In this document: piece after piece, positions 36,817 through 46,102 of the stretch
Numbering within the stretch: position 1 is the stretch's first letter
How the letters are laid out: each line of letters begins with the position of its first letter
Source of the DNA: Gammaproteobacteria bacterium
GTDB lineage: Bacteria > Pseudomonadota > Gammaproteobacteria > DAOVJZ01
Assembly: GCA_029882995.1 (NCBI GenBank)
Contig: JAOUJV010000006.1
Coordinates: 1 to 53,055, forward strand
Direction: 5' to 3'
DNA: 53,055 nucleotides
Notes under the pieces: generated by a model
The model's input: only the letters and a program-made list of their open reading frames with translations
Told to the model about the DNA's origin: nothing
Database searches by the model: none
Position numbers and translations under genes: made by a program

Positions 36817-37826
36817 GTGAACTTCCTTCCAAATTTGATGGTGTAGATCGTGCAGCCATTTTTCTGTTGTCACTTGGTGAAAATGAGGCAGCAGAAATCC
36901 TCAAGCACATGGGACCGAAAGAGGTACAGAAAGTGGGTATGGCCATGTCCAGTCTGCACAACATTACCCGCACCGATGTCGCGACAGTTGTTTCCTATTT
37001 TCTGGCAGAAGCAGAAAGTTTTACTGCGCTGGGTGTAGGCAGTGATGAATACATACGTTCGGTTCTGGTTAATGCACTGGGTGAAGAAAAAGCCAATGGT
37101 GTGATTGACAGAATCCTGATGGGTGGCAAGACCAAGGGACTTGAAACGCTTAAATGGATGGAGCCACGTGGTATTGCAGAAATTATTCGACTGGAACATC
37201 CGCAAATTATTTCGATTATTCTGGCTTATCTGGAACCGGATCAGGCGGCAGAAGTGCTGGCCTTTTTCCCTGATCGTGTCAGGACAGACATCATGATGCG
37301 TATTGCTTCACTTGATGGTATACCACCATCCGCACTGACTGAATTAAATGCCATTATGGAATCACAGTTTTCCGGTTCCAATACCAACATCAAAACTTCC
37401 AGCGTGGGCGGTGTCAAGACAGCGGCCAATATTCTTAACAACATGGAAGGCACAGCAGAAGGCGATATTATCGAGAAGATCAAGGAAGTTGATTCTGATT
37501 TGGGTCAGGCAATTCAGGATAATATGTTTGTATTTGAAAATCTGCTTGAAATCGATGATAAGGGTATCCAGTTGCTGCTCAGGGAAGTGTCATCTGAAAC
37601 ACTGGTTGTTGCATTGAAGGCAGCACCGGATCCGCTTAAGGAAAAAGTGTTCAACAATATGTCCAAACGTGCCAGCGAAATGCTACGTGATGATATGGAA
37701 GTACGTGGCCCTGTCAAACTGAGTGAAGTTGAAACTGCACAAAAAGAAATTCTGGCGATAGCGCGTCGTATGGCTGATGCAGGTGAGATTACACTTGGTG
37801 GACACGGTGATGAGTATGTCGAGTAA
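36813..37826 (+). CDS. fliG: FliG, flagellar motor switch protein
   Basis: FliG sits on the MS ring and is the torque-generating rotor protein. The 337-residue product contains RAAIFLLSLGENEAAEILKHM at the N-terminus, the EHPQIISIILAYL middle motif, and the C-terminal charged helix region (LLREVSSETLVVALKAAP, then MSKRASEMLRDDMEVRGPV) that contacts the stator MotA. It starts at a GTG that overlaps the fliF stop. Length is normal. Confidence 0.96.
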   Translation: MSELPSKFDGVDRAAIFLLSLGENEAAEILKHMGPKEVQKVGMAMSSLHNITRTDVATVVSYFLAEAESFTALGVGSDEYIRSVLVNALGEEKANGVIDRILMGGKTKGLETLKWMEPRGIAEIIRLEHPQIISIILAYLEPDQAAEVLAFFPDRVRTDIMMRIASLDGIPPSALTELNAIMESQFSGSNTNIKTSSVGGVKTAANILNNMEGTAEGDIIEKIKEVDSDLGQAIQDNMFVFENLLEIDDKGIQLLLREVSSETLVVALKAAPDPLKEKVFNNMSKRASEMLRDDMEVRGPVKLSEVETAQKEILAIARRMADAGEITLGGHGDEYVE

Positions 37827-38502
37827 GATCATCACGGCTGACAAGCTGACGGAGAGTGCAAGTTGGCAATCTTCGCAAACAGGTGAAAAAAATGAAGCCA
37901 AGGCCAATGGTCAGCAGGAAAAACCTAAAAAAGGGACAACACTGCTAACGGCCAGTCAAATCGAGGAATTGCAACAGCAGGCTTACAATGAAAGCCATGA
38001 TCGTGGTTACAAGGAAGGGTTGGCGACAGGAAAAAAGCAGGCTGCAGAAGTTGTACAGCATTTAAATACCATTCTCGAATCCCTGCATGCACCATTTAAG
38101 GAACTGGATGAACAGGTCGAGCAAGAACTAGTTTCTCTTTCAATTACTATTGCCCGACAACTGATCCGTCGTGAATTAAAAACAGACCCGGGACAGGTGA
38201 TTGCAGTGGTGCGTGAAGCAGTGTCAAACCTGCCGGTTGCTTCACGTAATGTCCGTATCTATCTTCATCCCGAAGATGCCGCTGTCGTTAAGGAAAATCT
38301 GGCCGCGACAGAGGGAGAAAGTGCCTGGACGATTGTTGAAGAGCCGGTTATGTCTCGTGGTGGATGCCGTGTTGTTACCGACACTTCTCAAATTGATGCC
38401 ACTGTCGAAAAACGTTTGACCGGGATCATTACCCAATTACTGGGTGGTGAACGTGAAGAGGATTTGAAGTCTGAACAACCCTCTGATCAGAATCCGGAAT
38501 AG
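37810..38502 (+). CDS. fliH: FliH, flagellar ATPase regulator / export stator
   Basis: FliH binds and inhibits FliI and anchors it at the C ring. The C-terminal part (about residues 100-215: LVSLSITIARQLIRRELKTD, then VRIYLHPEDAAVVKENL and MSRGGCRVVTDTSQIDATVE) is the FliH domain. The N-terminal part has a NESHDRGYKEGLATGKK segment with the GxxxG-type pattern of this family. The frame runs to ATG 37777 but ATG 37810 is likelier (MSMSSKIITADK); it overlaps the end of fliG by 17 bases. Confidence 0.93.
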   Translation: MSMSSKIITADKLTESASWQSSQTGEKNEAKANGQQEKPKKGTTLLTASQIEELQQQAYNESHDRGYKEGLATGKKQAAEVVQHLNTILESLHAPFKELDEQVEQELVSLSITIARQLIRRELKTDPGQVIAVVREAVSNLPVASRNVRIYLHPEDAAVVKENLAATEGESAWTIVEEPVMSRGGCRVVTDTSQIDATVEKRLTGIITQLLGGEREEDLKSEQPSDQNPE

Positions 38503-38508
38503 TGATGT

Positions 38509-39951
38509 ATGAAACATCAAATCCCAGAAACCAATCGTAATAGCATCTGGCTGAAGGATCTTTCCCAATACCGAAAACGAATCAGGGACTCCCAACCATT
38601 GATGGTAGAGGGCAAACTGACACGCATGATTGGTTTGACGCTGGAAGCAGTGGGTTGCCAGGCGGCTATTGGTGGTCGTTGTCTGGTTGAGGCGCCGGGT
38701 GGCAACACAGTTGAGGCTGAAGTCGTTGGTTTTTCAGCTGACAAACTGTATCTGATGCCAACAGGTGACATTCGTGGCCTTGTTCCTGACTCTCGCGTTA
38801 TTCCAACAGGTCATGTATGTGAAGTGGAAGTAGGCGAAGAACTGCTTGGACGTGTTCTGGATGGTGCCGGTCGTCCGCTTGATGGCCGCGGTCCATTGCA
38901 TACAGAAAAGCGTGTTCCTTTAACCGGAGAAAAAATCAATCCGTTAGCACGTCAACCGATATCAGAACCACTGGATGTGGGTATCAGGGCAATCAACTCA
39001 CTTTTAACGGTTGGGCGTGGACAACGTATGGGTTTGTTTGCCGGCAGCGGGATCGGAAAGAGTGTGTTGCTCGGTATGATGACACGCTTTACTGATGCTG
39101 ATGTGATAGTAGTAGGTTTAATTGGTGAGCGTGGTCGTGAGGTAAAAGAATTTATTGAAAACATTCTGGGCACTGAAGGCATGGCGCGTGCCGTTGTTGT
39201 TGCCTCACCAGCAGACAATTCACCCCTGATGCGATTGCATGGGGCGGCAGTGGCCACCAGTATTGCTGAATATTTTCGTGATCAGGGAAAACAGGTACTG
39301 TTACTCATGGATTCACTGACACGCTATGCACAGGCACAGCGTGAAATTGGTCTTGCCATCGGTGAGCCGCCCGCCACCAAGGGTTATCCACCTTCGGTGT
39401 TTGCAAAACTGACACAATTGGTTGAACGCGCCGGTAATGGTGATGCCGGGCGTGGTTCTATTACAGCATTTTATACTGTGTTGGTGGAGGGAGATGATCA
39501 ACAGGATCCGATTGCCGATGCGGCTCGTGCAATTCTTGATGGTCATATTGTTTTATCACGGAGTTTGGCAGATGCAGGGCATTATCCGGCTATTGATATT
39601 GAAGCATCCATTAGTCGTGCCATGACCGAAATAACCGAGGAAGCACACCAATTAACCGCACGTGATTTTAAACGCATCTATAATACCTATTCACAGAATC
39701 GGGACTTAATCAGTGTGGGCGCGTATACTAGCGGCAGTGATGCACGTATCGATGAAGCGATAGCAATGTATCCCAGAATGAATGATTTTTTACAACAGGG
39801 AATGAACCAGTCTGTTTCTTTTGACCAAAGCATACATGATATGAATGTTTTAATGCAGACACAGGAAGATGTTGTAGTGCAGCCACAGAATACGATTGGA
39901 TCACTACCTAATCAGGCGGTGGTAATCAATAAGCCGCAGGTTAAATCATGA
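38509..39951 (+). CDS. fliI: FliI, flagellum-specific ATPase
   Basis: FliI is the ATPase of the flagellar type III export apparatus. The 480-residue product has the F1-beta-like core: Walker [16 protein letters not shown] (about residues 176-190), [15 protein letters not shown], the Walker B strand [18 protein letters not shown], and [17 protein letters not shown]. Length is slightly longer than enteric FliI (457), with a Gln/Val-rich C-terminal tail ([13 protein letters not shown]). It is followed by fliJ with a 4-base overlap. Confidence 0.97.
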   Translation: MKHQIPETNRNSIWLKDLSQYRKRIRDSQPLMVEGKLTRMIGLTLEAVGCQAAIGGRCLVEAPGGNTVEAEVVGFSADKLYLMPTGDIRGLVPDSRVIPTGHVCEVEVGEELLGRVLDGAGRPLDGRGPLHTEKRVPLTGEKINPLARQPISEPLDVGIRAINSLLTVGRGQRMGLFAGSGIGKSVLLGMMTRFTDADVIVVGLIGERGREVKEFIENILGTEGMARAVVVASPADNSPLMRLHGAAVATSIAEYFRDQGKQVLLLMDSLTRYAQAQREIGLAIGEPPATKGYPPSVFAKLTQLVERAGNGDAGRGSITAFYTVLVEGDDQQDPIADAARAILDGHIVLSRSLADAGHYPAIDIEASISRAMTEITEEAHQLTARDFKRIYNTYSQNRDLISVGAYTSGSDARIDEAIAMYPRMNDFLQQGMNQSVSFDQSIHDMNVLMQTQEDVVVQPQNTIGSLPNQAVVINKPQVKS

Positions 39952-40391
39952 CACGTTCTGACCGTCTGAAGCCTATTGTCAAGATTGCCGAATCACATGA
40001 AAAGGAAGCGGCAAGGATGTTGGGTTTACAGCAGCGTTTACTGGATCAATATGAAACCAAACTGGGAGAGTTGTTGTCATGGCGCAAGGAATACCGGGAA
40101 CAGTTTCAACAAGCAGGTAAACAGGGAATTCAGGCATCAAAAATGCATGATTATCAGGCCTTCCTGCAACGTCTGGATCTGGCAATCAGCCAGCAACGAC
40201 AAATGATAGAACAGGCGATATATCATTATGAACAACACAAGAAAAACTGGCAGAGTAAACGCAGTCGTACACAGGCACTGGATAAGACAGTAGATCGATT
40301 TAAAAAACAGGAACAGCGTGAAGAAACCCGAAAGGAACAAAAAGAACTGGATGAACACGCCCAGCGCCGATTCCAGACTCATGAAGAATAA
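39948..40391 (+). CDS. fliJ: FliJ, export chaperone escort
   Basis: A 147-residue, highly charged, wholly helical coiled-coil protein, the usual length and character of FliJ. Segments include [20 protein letters not shown] and [20 protein letters not shown]. FliJ links FliI to FlhA and recycles chaperones. The ATG overlaps the fliI stop by four bases. FliJ proteins are poorly conserved, so position and coiled-coil length support the call. Confidence 0.92.
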   Translation: MTRSDRLKPIVKIAESHEKEAARMLGLQQRLLDQYETKLGELLSWRKEYREQFQQAGKQGIQASKMHDYQAFLQRLDLAISQQRQMIEQAIYHYEQHKKNWQSKRSRTQALDKTVDRFKKQEQREETRKEQKELDEHAQRRFQTHEE

Positions 40392-40486
40392 AAAACCGGA
40401 TACAAACCAATAAAGATGTAATCAAAGCTGTATTTCCTGTTTCAATGTAAGAATATCCCACTTAAGTTATCGTTTTTGCATCTAAC

Positions 40487-40502
40487 TTGGCACAGCATTT
40501 GC
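40487..40502 (+). promoter_or_regulatory. Sigma-54 promoter of fliK
   Basis: TTGGCAC-N5-TTGC, followed by TTT, is a near-perfect -24/-12 element in the 152-base gap between fliJ and fliK, about 40 bases before the fliK ATG. It suggests that fliK has its own promoter, separate from the fliE-fliJ run, probably under FleR. Confidence 0.88.
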
Positions 40503-40543
40503 TTTAGTACGGGTGAAACCAACTTTAAGTAATCGGGGAAACC

Positions 40544-42043
40544 ATGTCACAGGCAGATTCATTATTGCCCATCAGCACACAGACCACGGTGTCGACAGGC
40601 GCGTCTATTCCCCAACTTGTTGAAAATAATAAGGATTCGAGAGGGGGTAATCCCTTTGCTGATTTACTCAAATCCAATCTGACACAATCAGAAGCCGGCA
40701 AGCCAATCTCTGGCCAGAATCCACAGACCGGCAATACCCTCACTGCTCAGGGTCAGGATTTGCCGCAAGACGGCAATCTACTACCTGTTGTTCCCGGTTT
40801 TTATATCCTGAACAAGGCGGGATTATTGGCTGGTCAGAATTTATCAGGTACAGAACTACCTGTTCAGACTGAGCCGACGCTCCCCACAACCGTTCCTGTT
40901 GTGCAGTCAACTACAGAAGATGTAGAAAAGGGGGTTGTTTCTGAAATGACGTCTTCTGAAGTGACATCTGATGCAGAAACGGCATCCAGCCCTTCAGGTA
41001 TCGATACCAAAGTGGATAACAAGGCAGAACAAAACAACGCTGGGACAGAGGTACTTTCTGCTCTTGAGTCAAAACAATCTGTTCCTGTAACAACAAATAC
41101 AAGCGGCACTGAAACACAGACAGCCACAGATTCAGCAAGAACTCTTTCCTCCAGGAGTGCGTTACCAGAAGCCAGTGTTGTCGGGCAGCAAAAAGCGGTT
41201 GAGAACATCCTCAAGCATTCAAGTGAAACTGATAATAGTGAGACAGAAGTCGAGCTCTTACCGGAGAACGCACGTGATGCATCAGCCCGTCTGGCAGCAT
41301 TAATGCAAAAACATAATCATTCTCCAGCCGGAAATACACAGGCTGAAAAAAATTCAATACTGGAAAATACGGATGCTGAACGATTAATACAGGAGATCAC
41401 AGACGGCAAAAAACTGCTCGATTCCGAACAGGTTAAAACCAATACATCAGCACGCACTGTGATGAATACGCTTGGTGCTGGTATCAGTAATGATTTGGCA
41501 CAAAATCTGAATCAGTCTCAAATACTCAGCAACCAATCCGGGTTTCAGGTCATAGGTTCTCAAGCACCATCATCAAATTCTGCTTCGGTAATATCGCAAG
41601 CACCGGTAATTGATATGCCGTTGAAGCAACAGGGTTGGGATGAAGCCATGGGGCAACGTGTCATGTGGCAAATCAACCAGAAGATACAACGTGCAGATAT
41701 ACGCATGAATCCACCACATCTTGGACCGCTTGAAGTGCGCATCAGTATGACGGAAGAAGGTGCCAATATTTCATTTAGCTCACATCATGGGGTTGTGAGA
41801 GAAACAGTGGAAGCATCAATACCAAAATTGCGGGAAATGCTGGAAGAACAGGGCATCACACTTGCCAACGCCGATGTTTCAGAACAATCCGTTGCTCAGC
41901 AAAACTATCAGGGTGAAACGGGTGATGGCAATGATTCATCCGCTATGAGGCATGATAGCCAAACTCAGGACAATGAAAATGTGCTTTTGTCCGGAACCTC
42001 CACCATGCCTTTATCCGATCGCATGCTCGATTTATTTGCCTGA
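40544..42043 (+). CDS. fliK: FliK, hook-length control protein
   Basis: A 499-residue protein that measures hook length and switches export specificity through FlhB. The first about 350 residues are Ser/Thr/Gln/Glu-rich and low in complexity, as in FliK. The C-terminal switch domain is clear: QRVMWQINQKIQRADIRMNP, then PPHLGPLEVRISM and SHHGVVRETVEASIPKLREML. The PxLGxxEV motif in this domain is diagnostic. A sigma-54 promoter precedes it. Confidence 0.95.
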   Translation: MSQADSLLPISTQTTVSTGASIPQLVENNKDSRGGNPFADLLKSNLTQSEAGKPISGQNPQTGNTLTAQGQDLPQDGNLLPVVPGFYILNKAGLLAGQNLSGTELPVQTEPTLPTTVPVVQSTTEDVEKGVVSEMTSSEVTSDAETASSPSGIDTKVDNKAEQNNAGTEVLSALESKQSVPVTTNTSGTETQTATDSARTLSSRSALPEASVVGQQKAVENILKHSSETDNSETEVELLPENARDASARLAALMQKHNHSPAGNTQAEKNSILENTDAERLIQEITDGKKLLDSEQVKTNTSARTVMNTLGAGISNDLAQNLNQSQILSNQSGFQVIGSQAPSSNSASVISQAPVIDMPLKQQGWDEAMGQRVMWQINQKIQRADIRMNPPHLGPLEVRISMTEEGANISFSSHHGVVRETVEASIPKLREMLEEQGITLANADVSEQSVAQQNYQGETGDGNDSSAMRHDSQTQDNENVLLSGTSTMPLSDRMLDLFA

Positions 42044-42272
42044 ATCTGTTCCACCGGGCGAGTCGGTAATCTGACTACCCACTTCATAACTCTCTGAAAT
42101 CGCCATAAATTCGGCATTAATTTCCCGTTTTCAAGTCAAATGTCTGACATCATTCCAGATCGTACTTGTATCTTGTTGAAATATAACTATTTTATATACA
42201 TGCCCTGATGGCATAGCTCTTGCAAATAAAACGGCAGGATTCTGTAAACCTTAATGACAGGAAAACAAGCTC
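42044..42272 (+). other. fliL upstream regulatory region
   Basis: A 229-base gap with no gene. It contains a module shared with the fleQ upstream region: AACTCTCTGAA (42088-42098), ATAAATTC (42105-42112), TGACAT (42145-42150) and CCAGATCG (42155-42162), in the same order. A sigma-54 element lies further downstream at 42209. The CTGACA at 42144 might also serve as a weak -35. Confidence 0.55.
42209..42223 (+). promoter_or_regulatory. Sigma-54 promoter of the fliL operon
   Basis: TGGCAT-N5-TTGC, followed by A, matches the -24/-12 consensus closely, about 50 bases before the fliL ATG. It would drive the fliL-to-flhB run. Confidence 0.85.
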
Positions 42273-42866
42273 ATGGCGGAAAATGAAAACCTAGATGATG
42301 ACGATCTCGACCTGGCAACAGAAGGCGGGGACAAGAAAGGTGTACTGGCTGCCTTAAAAAATAAAAAAATGCTCATGCTTATTGGAGGGGGTATTTTACT
42401 GATTGCATTGTCTATAGGTGGCACTTTGTTATTGGTTGGTGGTGGCAGTAATGATGCAAACATGGAAGAAGAAGATACTGCTGAAGAAGTGTCAGATAAA
42501 AAACAGTCTGATGCCAAGAAAGCCAAGAAGAAAGGTAAAGGTGAGAAGGAGCCGGTTTATTTTGCACTTGAACCATCCTTTGTAGTCAATTTCACAGACA
42601 AAACCGGTATTCGTTATTTACAGGCAAGCATGGATCTTTTGGTAACAGATGCACTGGTTATTGATGATCTGAAAAAGCATATGCCACTGATACGGAATAA
42701 TATGTTGTTGCTTTTAGGAAGCCAGAGCACAGATGTTATTAATACACGGGAAGGAAAACAGCGACTGCGTAATGACATTCTGAAAGAAATCCAGAAAGTC
42801 ATGAAAGAAAAGACCGGTGAACCGGGTGTGGAAGCGGTTTATTTTACCAGTTTTGTGGTGCAGTAA
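42273..42866 (+). CDS. fliL: FliL, flagellar basal body-associated protein
   Basis: A 197-residue single-pass inner-membrane protein near the stator. A charged cytoplasmic N-terminus precedes a TM segment (about residues 35-55: MLMLIGGGILLIALSIGGTL). The periplasmic part has an acidic/Lys-rich linker and then the FliL core: YFALEPSFVVNFTDKTGIRY, LLLLGSQSTDVINTREGKQR, and a C-terminal VYFTSFVVQ. It supports stator function under load in other bacteria. It is two bases before fliM. Confidence 0.96.
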   Translation: MAENENLDDDDLDLATEGGDKKGVLAALKNKKMLMLIGGGILLIALSIGGTLLLVGGGSNDANMEEEDTAEEVSDKKQSDAKKAKKKGKGEKEPVYFALEPSFVVNFTDKTGIRYLQASMDLLVTDALVIDDLKKHMPLIRNNMLLLLGSQSTDVINTREGKQRLRNDILKEIQKVMKEKTGEPGVEAVYFTSFVVQ

Positions 42867-42868
42867 TA

Positions 42869-43882
42869 ATGGCGATTAATGACCTTTTATCCCAGGACGA
42901 AATTGATGCGCTGCTGCATGGTGTAGGAAGTGGTGATGTCGATACTGAAGGTGATGATTCACTGGGTGAAGAATCGGCATCGGCATTTGATTTTGCCAGT
43001 CAGGATCGAATTGTTCGTGGGCGAATGCCCACACTGGAAATGATCAATGAACGTTTTTCACGTTTATTCCGTGTAACCTTGTTTAACTTTCTGAGACGTT
43101 CAGCAGAAATTTCAGTTGGTGCAGTTCAAATGCTGAAATTCTCTGAATATATTCACACGCTACTTGTACCGACAAGTCTCAACATGGTCAAAATGCCGCC
43201 TTTGCGTGGCACAGCCCTTTTCGTGTTTGATCCACGTCTTGTATACATTGTTGTTGATAATTTTTTTGGCGGAGACGGGCGCTTTCATTCCAAGATCGAA
43301 GGGCGTGAATTTACTGCAACCGAGTTGCGTATTGTCAATATGATGCTGAACAAGGTGTTTGAGGATTTACACACTGCATGGGGGCCGGTGCTCCCTGTTG
43401 ATTTCGAGTATACAAGCTCGGAAGTAAATCCGCAGTTTGCCAATATTGTGAGCCCCAGTGAAGTTGTAGTTGTCAGTTCATTTCATATTGAGCTGGAAGG
43501 TGGTGGCGGAGATCTGCATGTGACCTTGCCCTATGCCATGCTGGAACCGATTCGTGAATTACTGGATGCCGGTGTGCAGAGTGATACAACAGAAACAGAT
43601 GAACGCTGGTCAACTGCACTGCATGAAGAAATGAGAGAAGCATCTCTGGATATAAGTTGTGAATTAACAGAAGCAGAGTTGACTTTAAGGGAAGTGCTTC
43701 AGCTTAAAGCAGGGGATGTAATTCCGGTAACCATTCCTGAACTGGTTACGGTACGTGCCGAGGGTATACCTGTATTCAGGGGTATTTTTGGCAGGGCGCA
43801 TGATAACTATGCAGTGAAGATTGTAGAGAGTTCGGAAAGGCCGGCACACAAAGAAAATGACATTATCAAGAAAAAACACTAG
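42869..43882 (+). CDS. fliM: FliM, flagellar motor switch protein
   Basis: FliM is the C-ring protein that binds phospho-CheY. The N-terminal LLSQDEIDALLHGV is the CheY-binding peptide. The CheC-like middle domain (GRMPTLEMINERFSRLFR, then NFFGGDGRF) and the C-terminal SpoA domain (about residues 255-325) follow. At 337 residues it is of normal length. It is translationally coupled to fliL, with fliN shortly after. Confidence 0.97.
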   Translation: MAINDLLSQDEIDALLHGVGSGDVDTEGDDSLGEESASAFDFASQDRIVRGRMPTLEMINERFSRLFRVTLFNFLRRSAEISVGAVQMLKFSEYIHTLLVPTSLNMVKMPPLRGTALFVFDPRLVYIVVDNFFGGDGRFHSKIEGREFTATELRIVNMMLNKVFEDLHTAWGPVLPVDFEYTSSEVNPQFANIVSPSEVVVVSSFHIELEGGGGDLHVTLPYAMLEPIRELLDAGVQSDTTETDERWSTALHEEMREASLDISCELTEAELTLREVLQLKAGDVIPVTIPELVTVRAEGIPVFRGIFGRAHDNYAVKIVESSERPAHKENDIIKKKH

Positions 43883-43908
43883 CGTTATCTAAATACTGGG
43901 AGTGAGCC

Positions 43909-44391
43909 ATGAGCGAACCAACTGATACTGACAATGAACAACAAACCGGAGATGACTGGGCTGATGCCATGTCTGAACAGGAGTCAGCTGAAACTGCCGC
44001 TGGAGAATCGGAAGCGGGTGGAGAAGAGGAAGGTTTAGATAACCCTCCGGCAACCACTGATGGTGATAAGCAGGAATACCAGCGAGTGGAAACACAGGAA
44101 CTGGTTGATGACGGCAAGCCACTTACTGAAGATGAAAATCTGGATCTGATCCTTGATATTCCGGTTACTATTTCCATGGAAATAGGCCGTTCACATATCA
44201 ACATCCGCAACCTTCTGCAACTGAATCAGGGTTCAGTAATTGAACTTGATCGTTTGGCAGGTGAACCAATGGATGTACTCGTCAACGGAACGTTGATAGC
44301 ACATGGTGAAGTGGTGGTTGTTAACGAAAAGTTCGGTATTCGACTCACTGACGTTATCAGTCCTGCTGAACGTATCAAGAAGCTGAAATAA
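43909..44391 (+). CDS. fliN: FliN, flagellar motor switch protein
   Basis: A 160-residue C-ring protein. The C-terminal SpoA domain (about residues 78-160) is canonical: LILDIPVTISMEIGRSHINI, then LLQLNQGSVIELDRLAGEP and NEKFGIRLTDVISPAERI. The N-terminal about 75 residues are acidic and low in complexity, as in gammaproteobacterial FliN. The stop overlaps the fliO ATG by one base. Confidence 0.96.
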   Translation: MSEPTDTDNEQQTGDDWADAMSEQESAETAAGESEAGGEEEGLDNPPATTDGDKQEYQRVETQELVDDGKPLTEDENLDLILDIPVTISMEIGRSHINIRNLLQLNQGSVIELDRLAGEPMDVLVNGTLIAHGEVVVVNEKFGIRLTDVISPAERIKKLK

Positions 44392-44828
44392 TGATGTCCA
44401 GAATGTTTCCCTGTTTCCTTGCGTTGTTCGGGGTGGCCTTTAGCCCCCTGCTGATAGCAGAAGAGAAGGTGCGTTCTGCTGTTTCTCCTGGCCCCATTTC
44501 GATGGATATGTTGATTCAACTGGTTATCGGCTTGCTGATTGTGCTTGCTGTGATTGTGGCAGCAGCCTGGTTTATGCGCCGGTTTGGCAAACTGAATTTT
44601 AATGCCGGTAGAAATATCAAGATTCTGGAAGGACTAGCTATTGGCCAGCGTGAACGGGTTGTACTGATGCAGGTGGGTGAAAAGCAATTGCTGGTAGGTG
44701 TCACGCAGGGTCGGATGGAAACCCTGCTGGTACTGGATGAAAAAATCAAGATTGATGAACGCCCGACTCAAATCTCGTTTGCAGAAAGATTAACGCAGGC
44801 ATTAAAACAGAAGGCAGTGACATCATGA
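44391..44828 (+). CDS. fliO: FliO, export gate assembly protein
   Basis: A 145-residue membrane protein. A first hydrophobic stretch (about residues 4-20) looks like a signal or TM, and a second TM lies at about residues 43-62 ([19 protein letters not shown]). The cytoplasmic end has the FliO-type core [20 protein letters not shown], then [10 protein letters not shown]. FliO helps build the FliP ring. Tandem ATGs at 44391 and 44394 are both possible starts. The stop overlaps the fliP ATG. Confidence 0.93.
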   Translation: MMSRMFPCFLALFGVAFSPLLIAEEKVRSAVSPGPISMDMLIQLVIGLLIVLAVIVAAAWFMRRFGKLNFNAGRNIKILEGLAIGQRERVVLMQVGEKQLLVGVTQGRMETLLVLDEKIKIDERPTQISFAERLTQALKQKAVTS

Positions 44829-45574
44829 TGAAAATGATATTCAGAATTTTTCTTGCCAGCGTTTTGTTTATTCTGGTCGGAAATGTGTCAGCACAACCCG
44901 GTCTTGATGCGGTTTCTGTTACTACGGCAGCTAATGGTGCACAAACCTATTCTCTGACACTGCAGGCACTTGCGTTAATGACAGCATTAACGCTGTTACC
45001 GGCTGGCCTGCTGATGCTGACATCCTTCACTCGTATAGTGATTGTACTTTCCATTTTGCGTACTGCACTGGGAACACACACAACACCGACCAATCATATT
45101 ATTATCGGGCTGTCATTGTTTCTGACTGTCTTTGTTATGGCACCGGTATTTGATGCTGTATACAACAATGCCGTCAAACCCTATCTGGATGAACAGGTCA
45201 CTATTCAGGAAGCATTGGACAAGGCCAAAACACCATTTCGATCTTTTATGCTGGATCAAACACGTGAAGATGATTTGGCATTATTCACACGCATATCAGG
45301 CAAGGAAAGTATTAATAGTCCTGATGAAGTGCCGTTCTCCCTGTTGGTACCTGCCTTTATGACCAGTGAACTGAAAACGGCATTTCAAATTGGTTTTATT
45401 CTGTTTATTCCATTTTTGATTATTGATCTGGTTGTGGCCAGTGTCTTGATGGCGATGGGTATGATGATGCTGTCACCATTGATTATTTCATTGCCGTTTA
45501 AAATCATGTTGTTTGTACTGGTAGATGGCTGGTCACTCATTATGGGTACGCTGGCATCCAGTTTTTATGTGTAA
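44825..45574 (+). CDS. fliP: FliP, flagellar export gate protein
   Basis: A 249-residue core protein of the FliPQR export channel. It has a cleavable signal peptide ([15 protein letters not shown]) and the family signatures [36 protein letters not shown] and [18 protein letters not shown], with four TM segments. The end, [20 protein letters not shown], is canonical. Its ATG overlaps the fliO stop. Confidence 0.97.
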   Translation: MMKMIFRIFLASVLFILVGNVSAQPGLDAVSVTTAANGAQTYSLTLQALALMTALTLLPAGLLMLTSFTRIVIVLSILRTALGTHTTPTNHIIIGLSLFLTVFVMAPVFDAVYNNAVKPYLDEQVTIQEALDKAKTPFRSFMLDQTREDDLALFTRISGKESINSPDEVPFSLLVPAFMTSELKTAFQIGFILFIPFLIIDLVVASVLMAMGMMMLSPLIISLPFKIMLFVLVDGWSLIMGTLASSFYV

Positions 45575-45587
45575 AAGAGAAGAGTAG

Positions 45588-45857
45588 ATGACACCTGATT
45601 CCATTGTCACACTGATGCAGCAAACTGTGCAGGTTATTATGATTCTGGTGGCCGTTATTCTGTTGCCGGCACTGGCTGTTGGTCTTCTTGTCAGTATGTT
45701 TCAGGCGGCAACACAGATTAATGAAATGACATTGAGTTTTATTCCAAAATTACTGGTGACATTACTGGTATTGATGATTGGTGGTAGTTGGCTTCTGAAA
45801 GTGATTCTCGACTATTCACAACGGCTTATTGAAAATATTCCGTTTATGATTGGGTAA
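45588..45857 (+). CDS. fliQ: FliQ, flagellar export gate protein
   Basis: An 89-residue membrane protein with two TM helices and typical FliQ segments (LLPALAVGLLVSMFQAATQI, NEMTLSFIPKLLVTLL). It is part of the FliP5-FliQ4-FliR1 gate. Length is exactly that of the family. Normally fliQ and fliR abut or overlap; here about 245 bases separate them, filled by an inverted-repeat element. Confidence 0.97.
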   Translation: MTPDSIVTLMQQTVQVIMILVAVILLPALAVGLLVSMFQAATQINEMTLSFIPKLLVTLLVLMIGGSWLLKVILDYSQRLIENIPFMIG

Positions 45858-45859
45858 AA

Positions 45860-46100
45860 AACCTGGATTCCGTAGTTGACCATTGTAAGGAAATGTAAAT
45901 ATGTCATCAAAAAAACAAATTGGTGGTTTTAGAGGATTCATCCAGTCAAGAAAACACTACGGCCTGTATAGCACATTACATTTTCTGTCTGGCTGTGTTG
46001 CGAATCGTCGCAATAGTCTGGCTATTACTTCTCATCGCGCCTTGCCAGACAGAAAATGTAATGCACTCTACAGGTCGTTCAACCACGGATTCCAAGTTTA
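45860..46100. mobile_element. MITE-like inverted-repeat element inserted between fliQ and fliR
   Basis: The gap has matching ends: left AACCTGGATTCCGTAGTTGA and right, on the opposite strand, AACTTGGAATCCGTGGTTGA, with three mismatches over 20 bases. Inside, a long hairpin has CATTACATTTTCTGTCTGGC (about 45973-45992) paired with its exact reverse complement near 46043-46062, extended by an imperfect CCTGTA part. The loop holds smaller palindromes (TTGCGA...TCGCAA). No transposase is encoded. This is the architecture of a non-autonomous element (MITE). Its exact ends and target duplication cannot be fixed from one copy. Confidence 0.75.
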
Positions 46101-46102
46101 AT

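Noticed and set aside
45901-46101. 66-residue open frame within the fliQ-fliR gap
   Set aside because: It lies fully inside the inverted-repeat element, and its sequence is explained by the two hairpin arms.
45920-46102. N-terminally extended FliR from a TTG inside the element
   Set aside because: FliR family length and start fit ATG 46103; the extension is composed of the inserted element and has no good ribosome-binding site.
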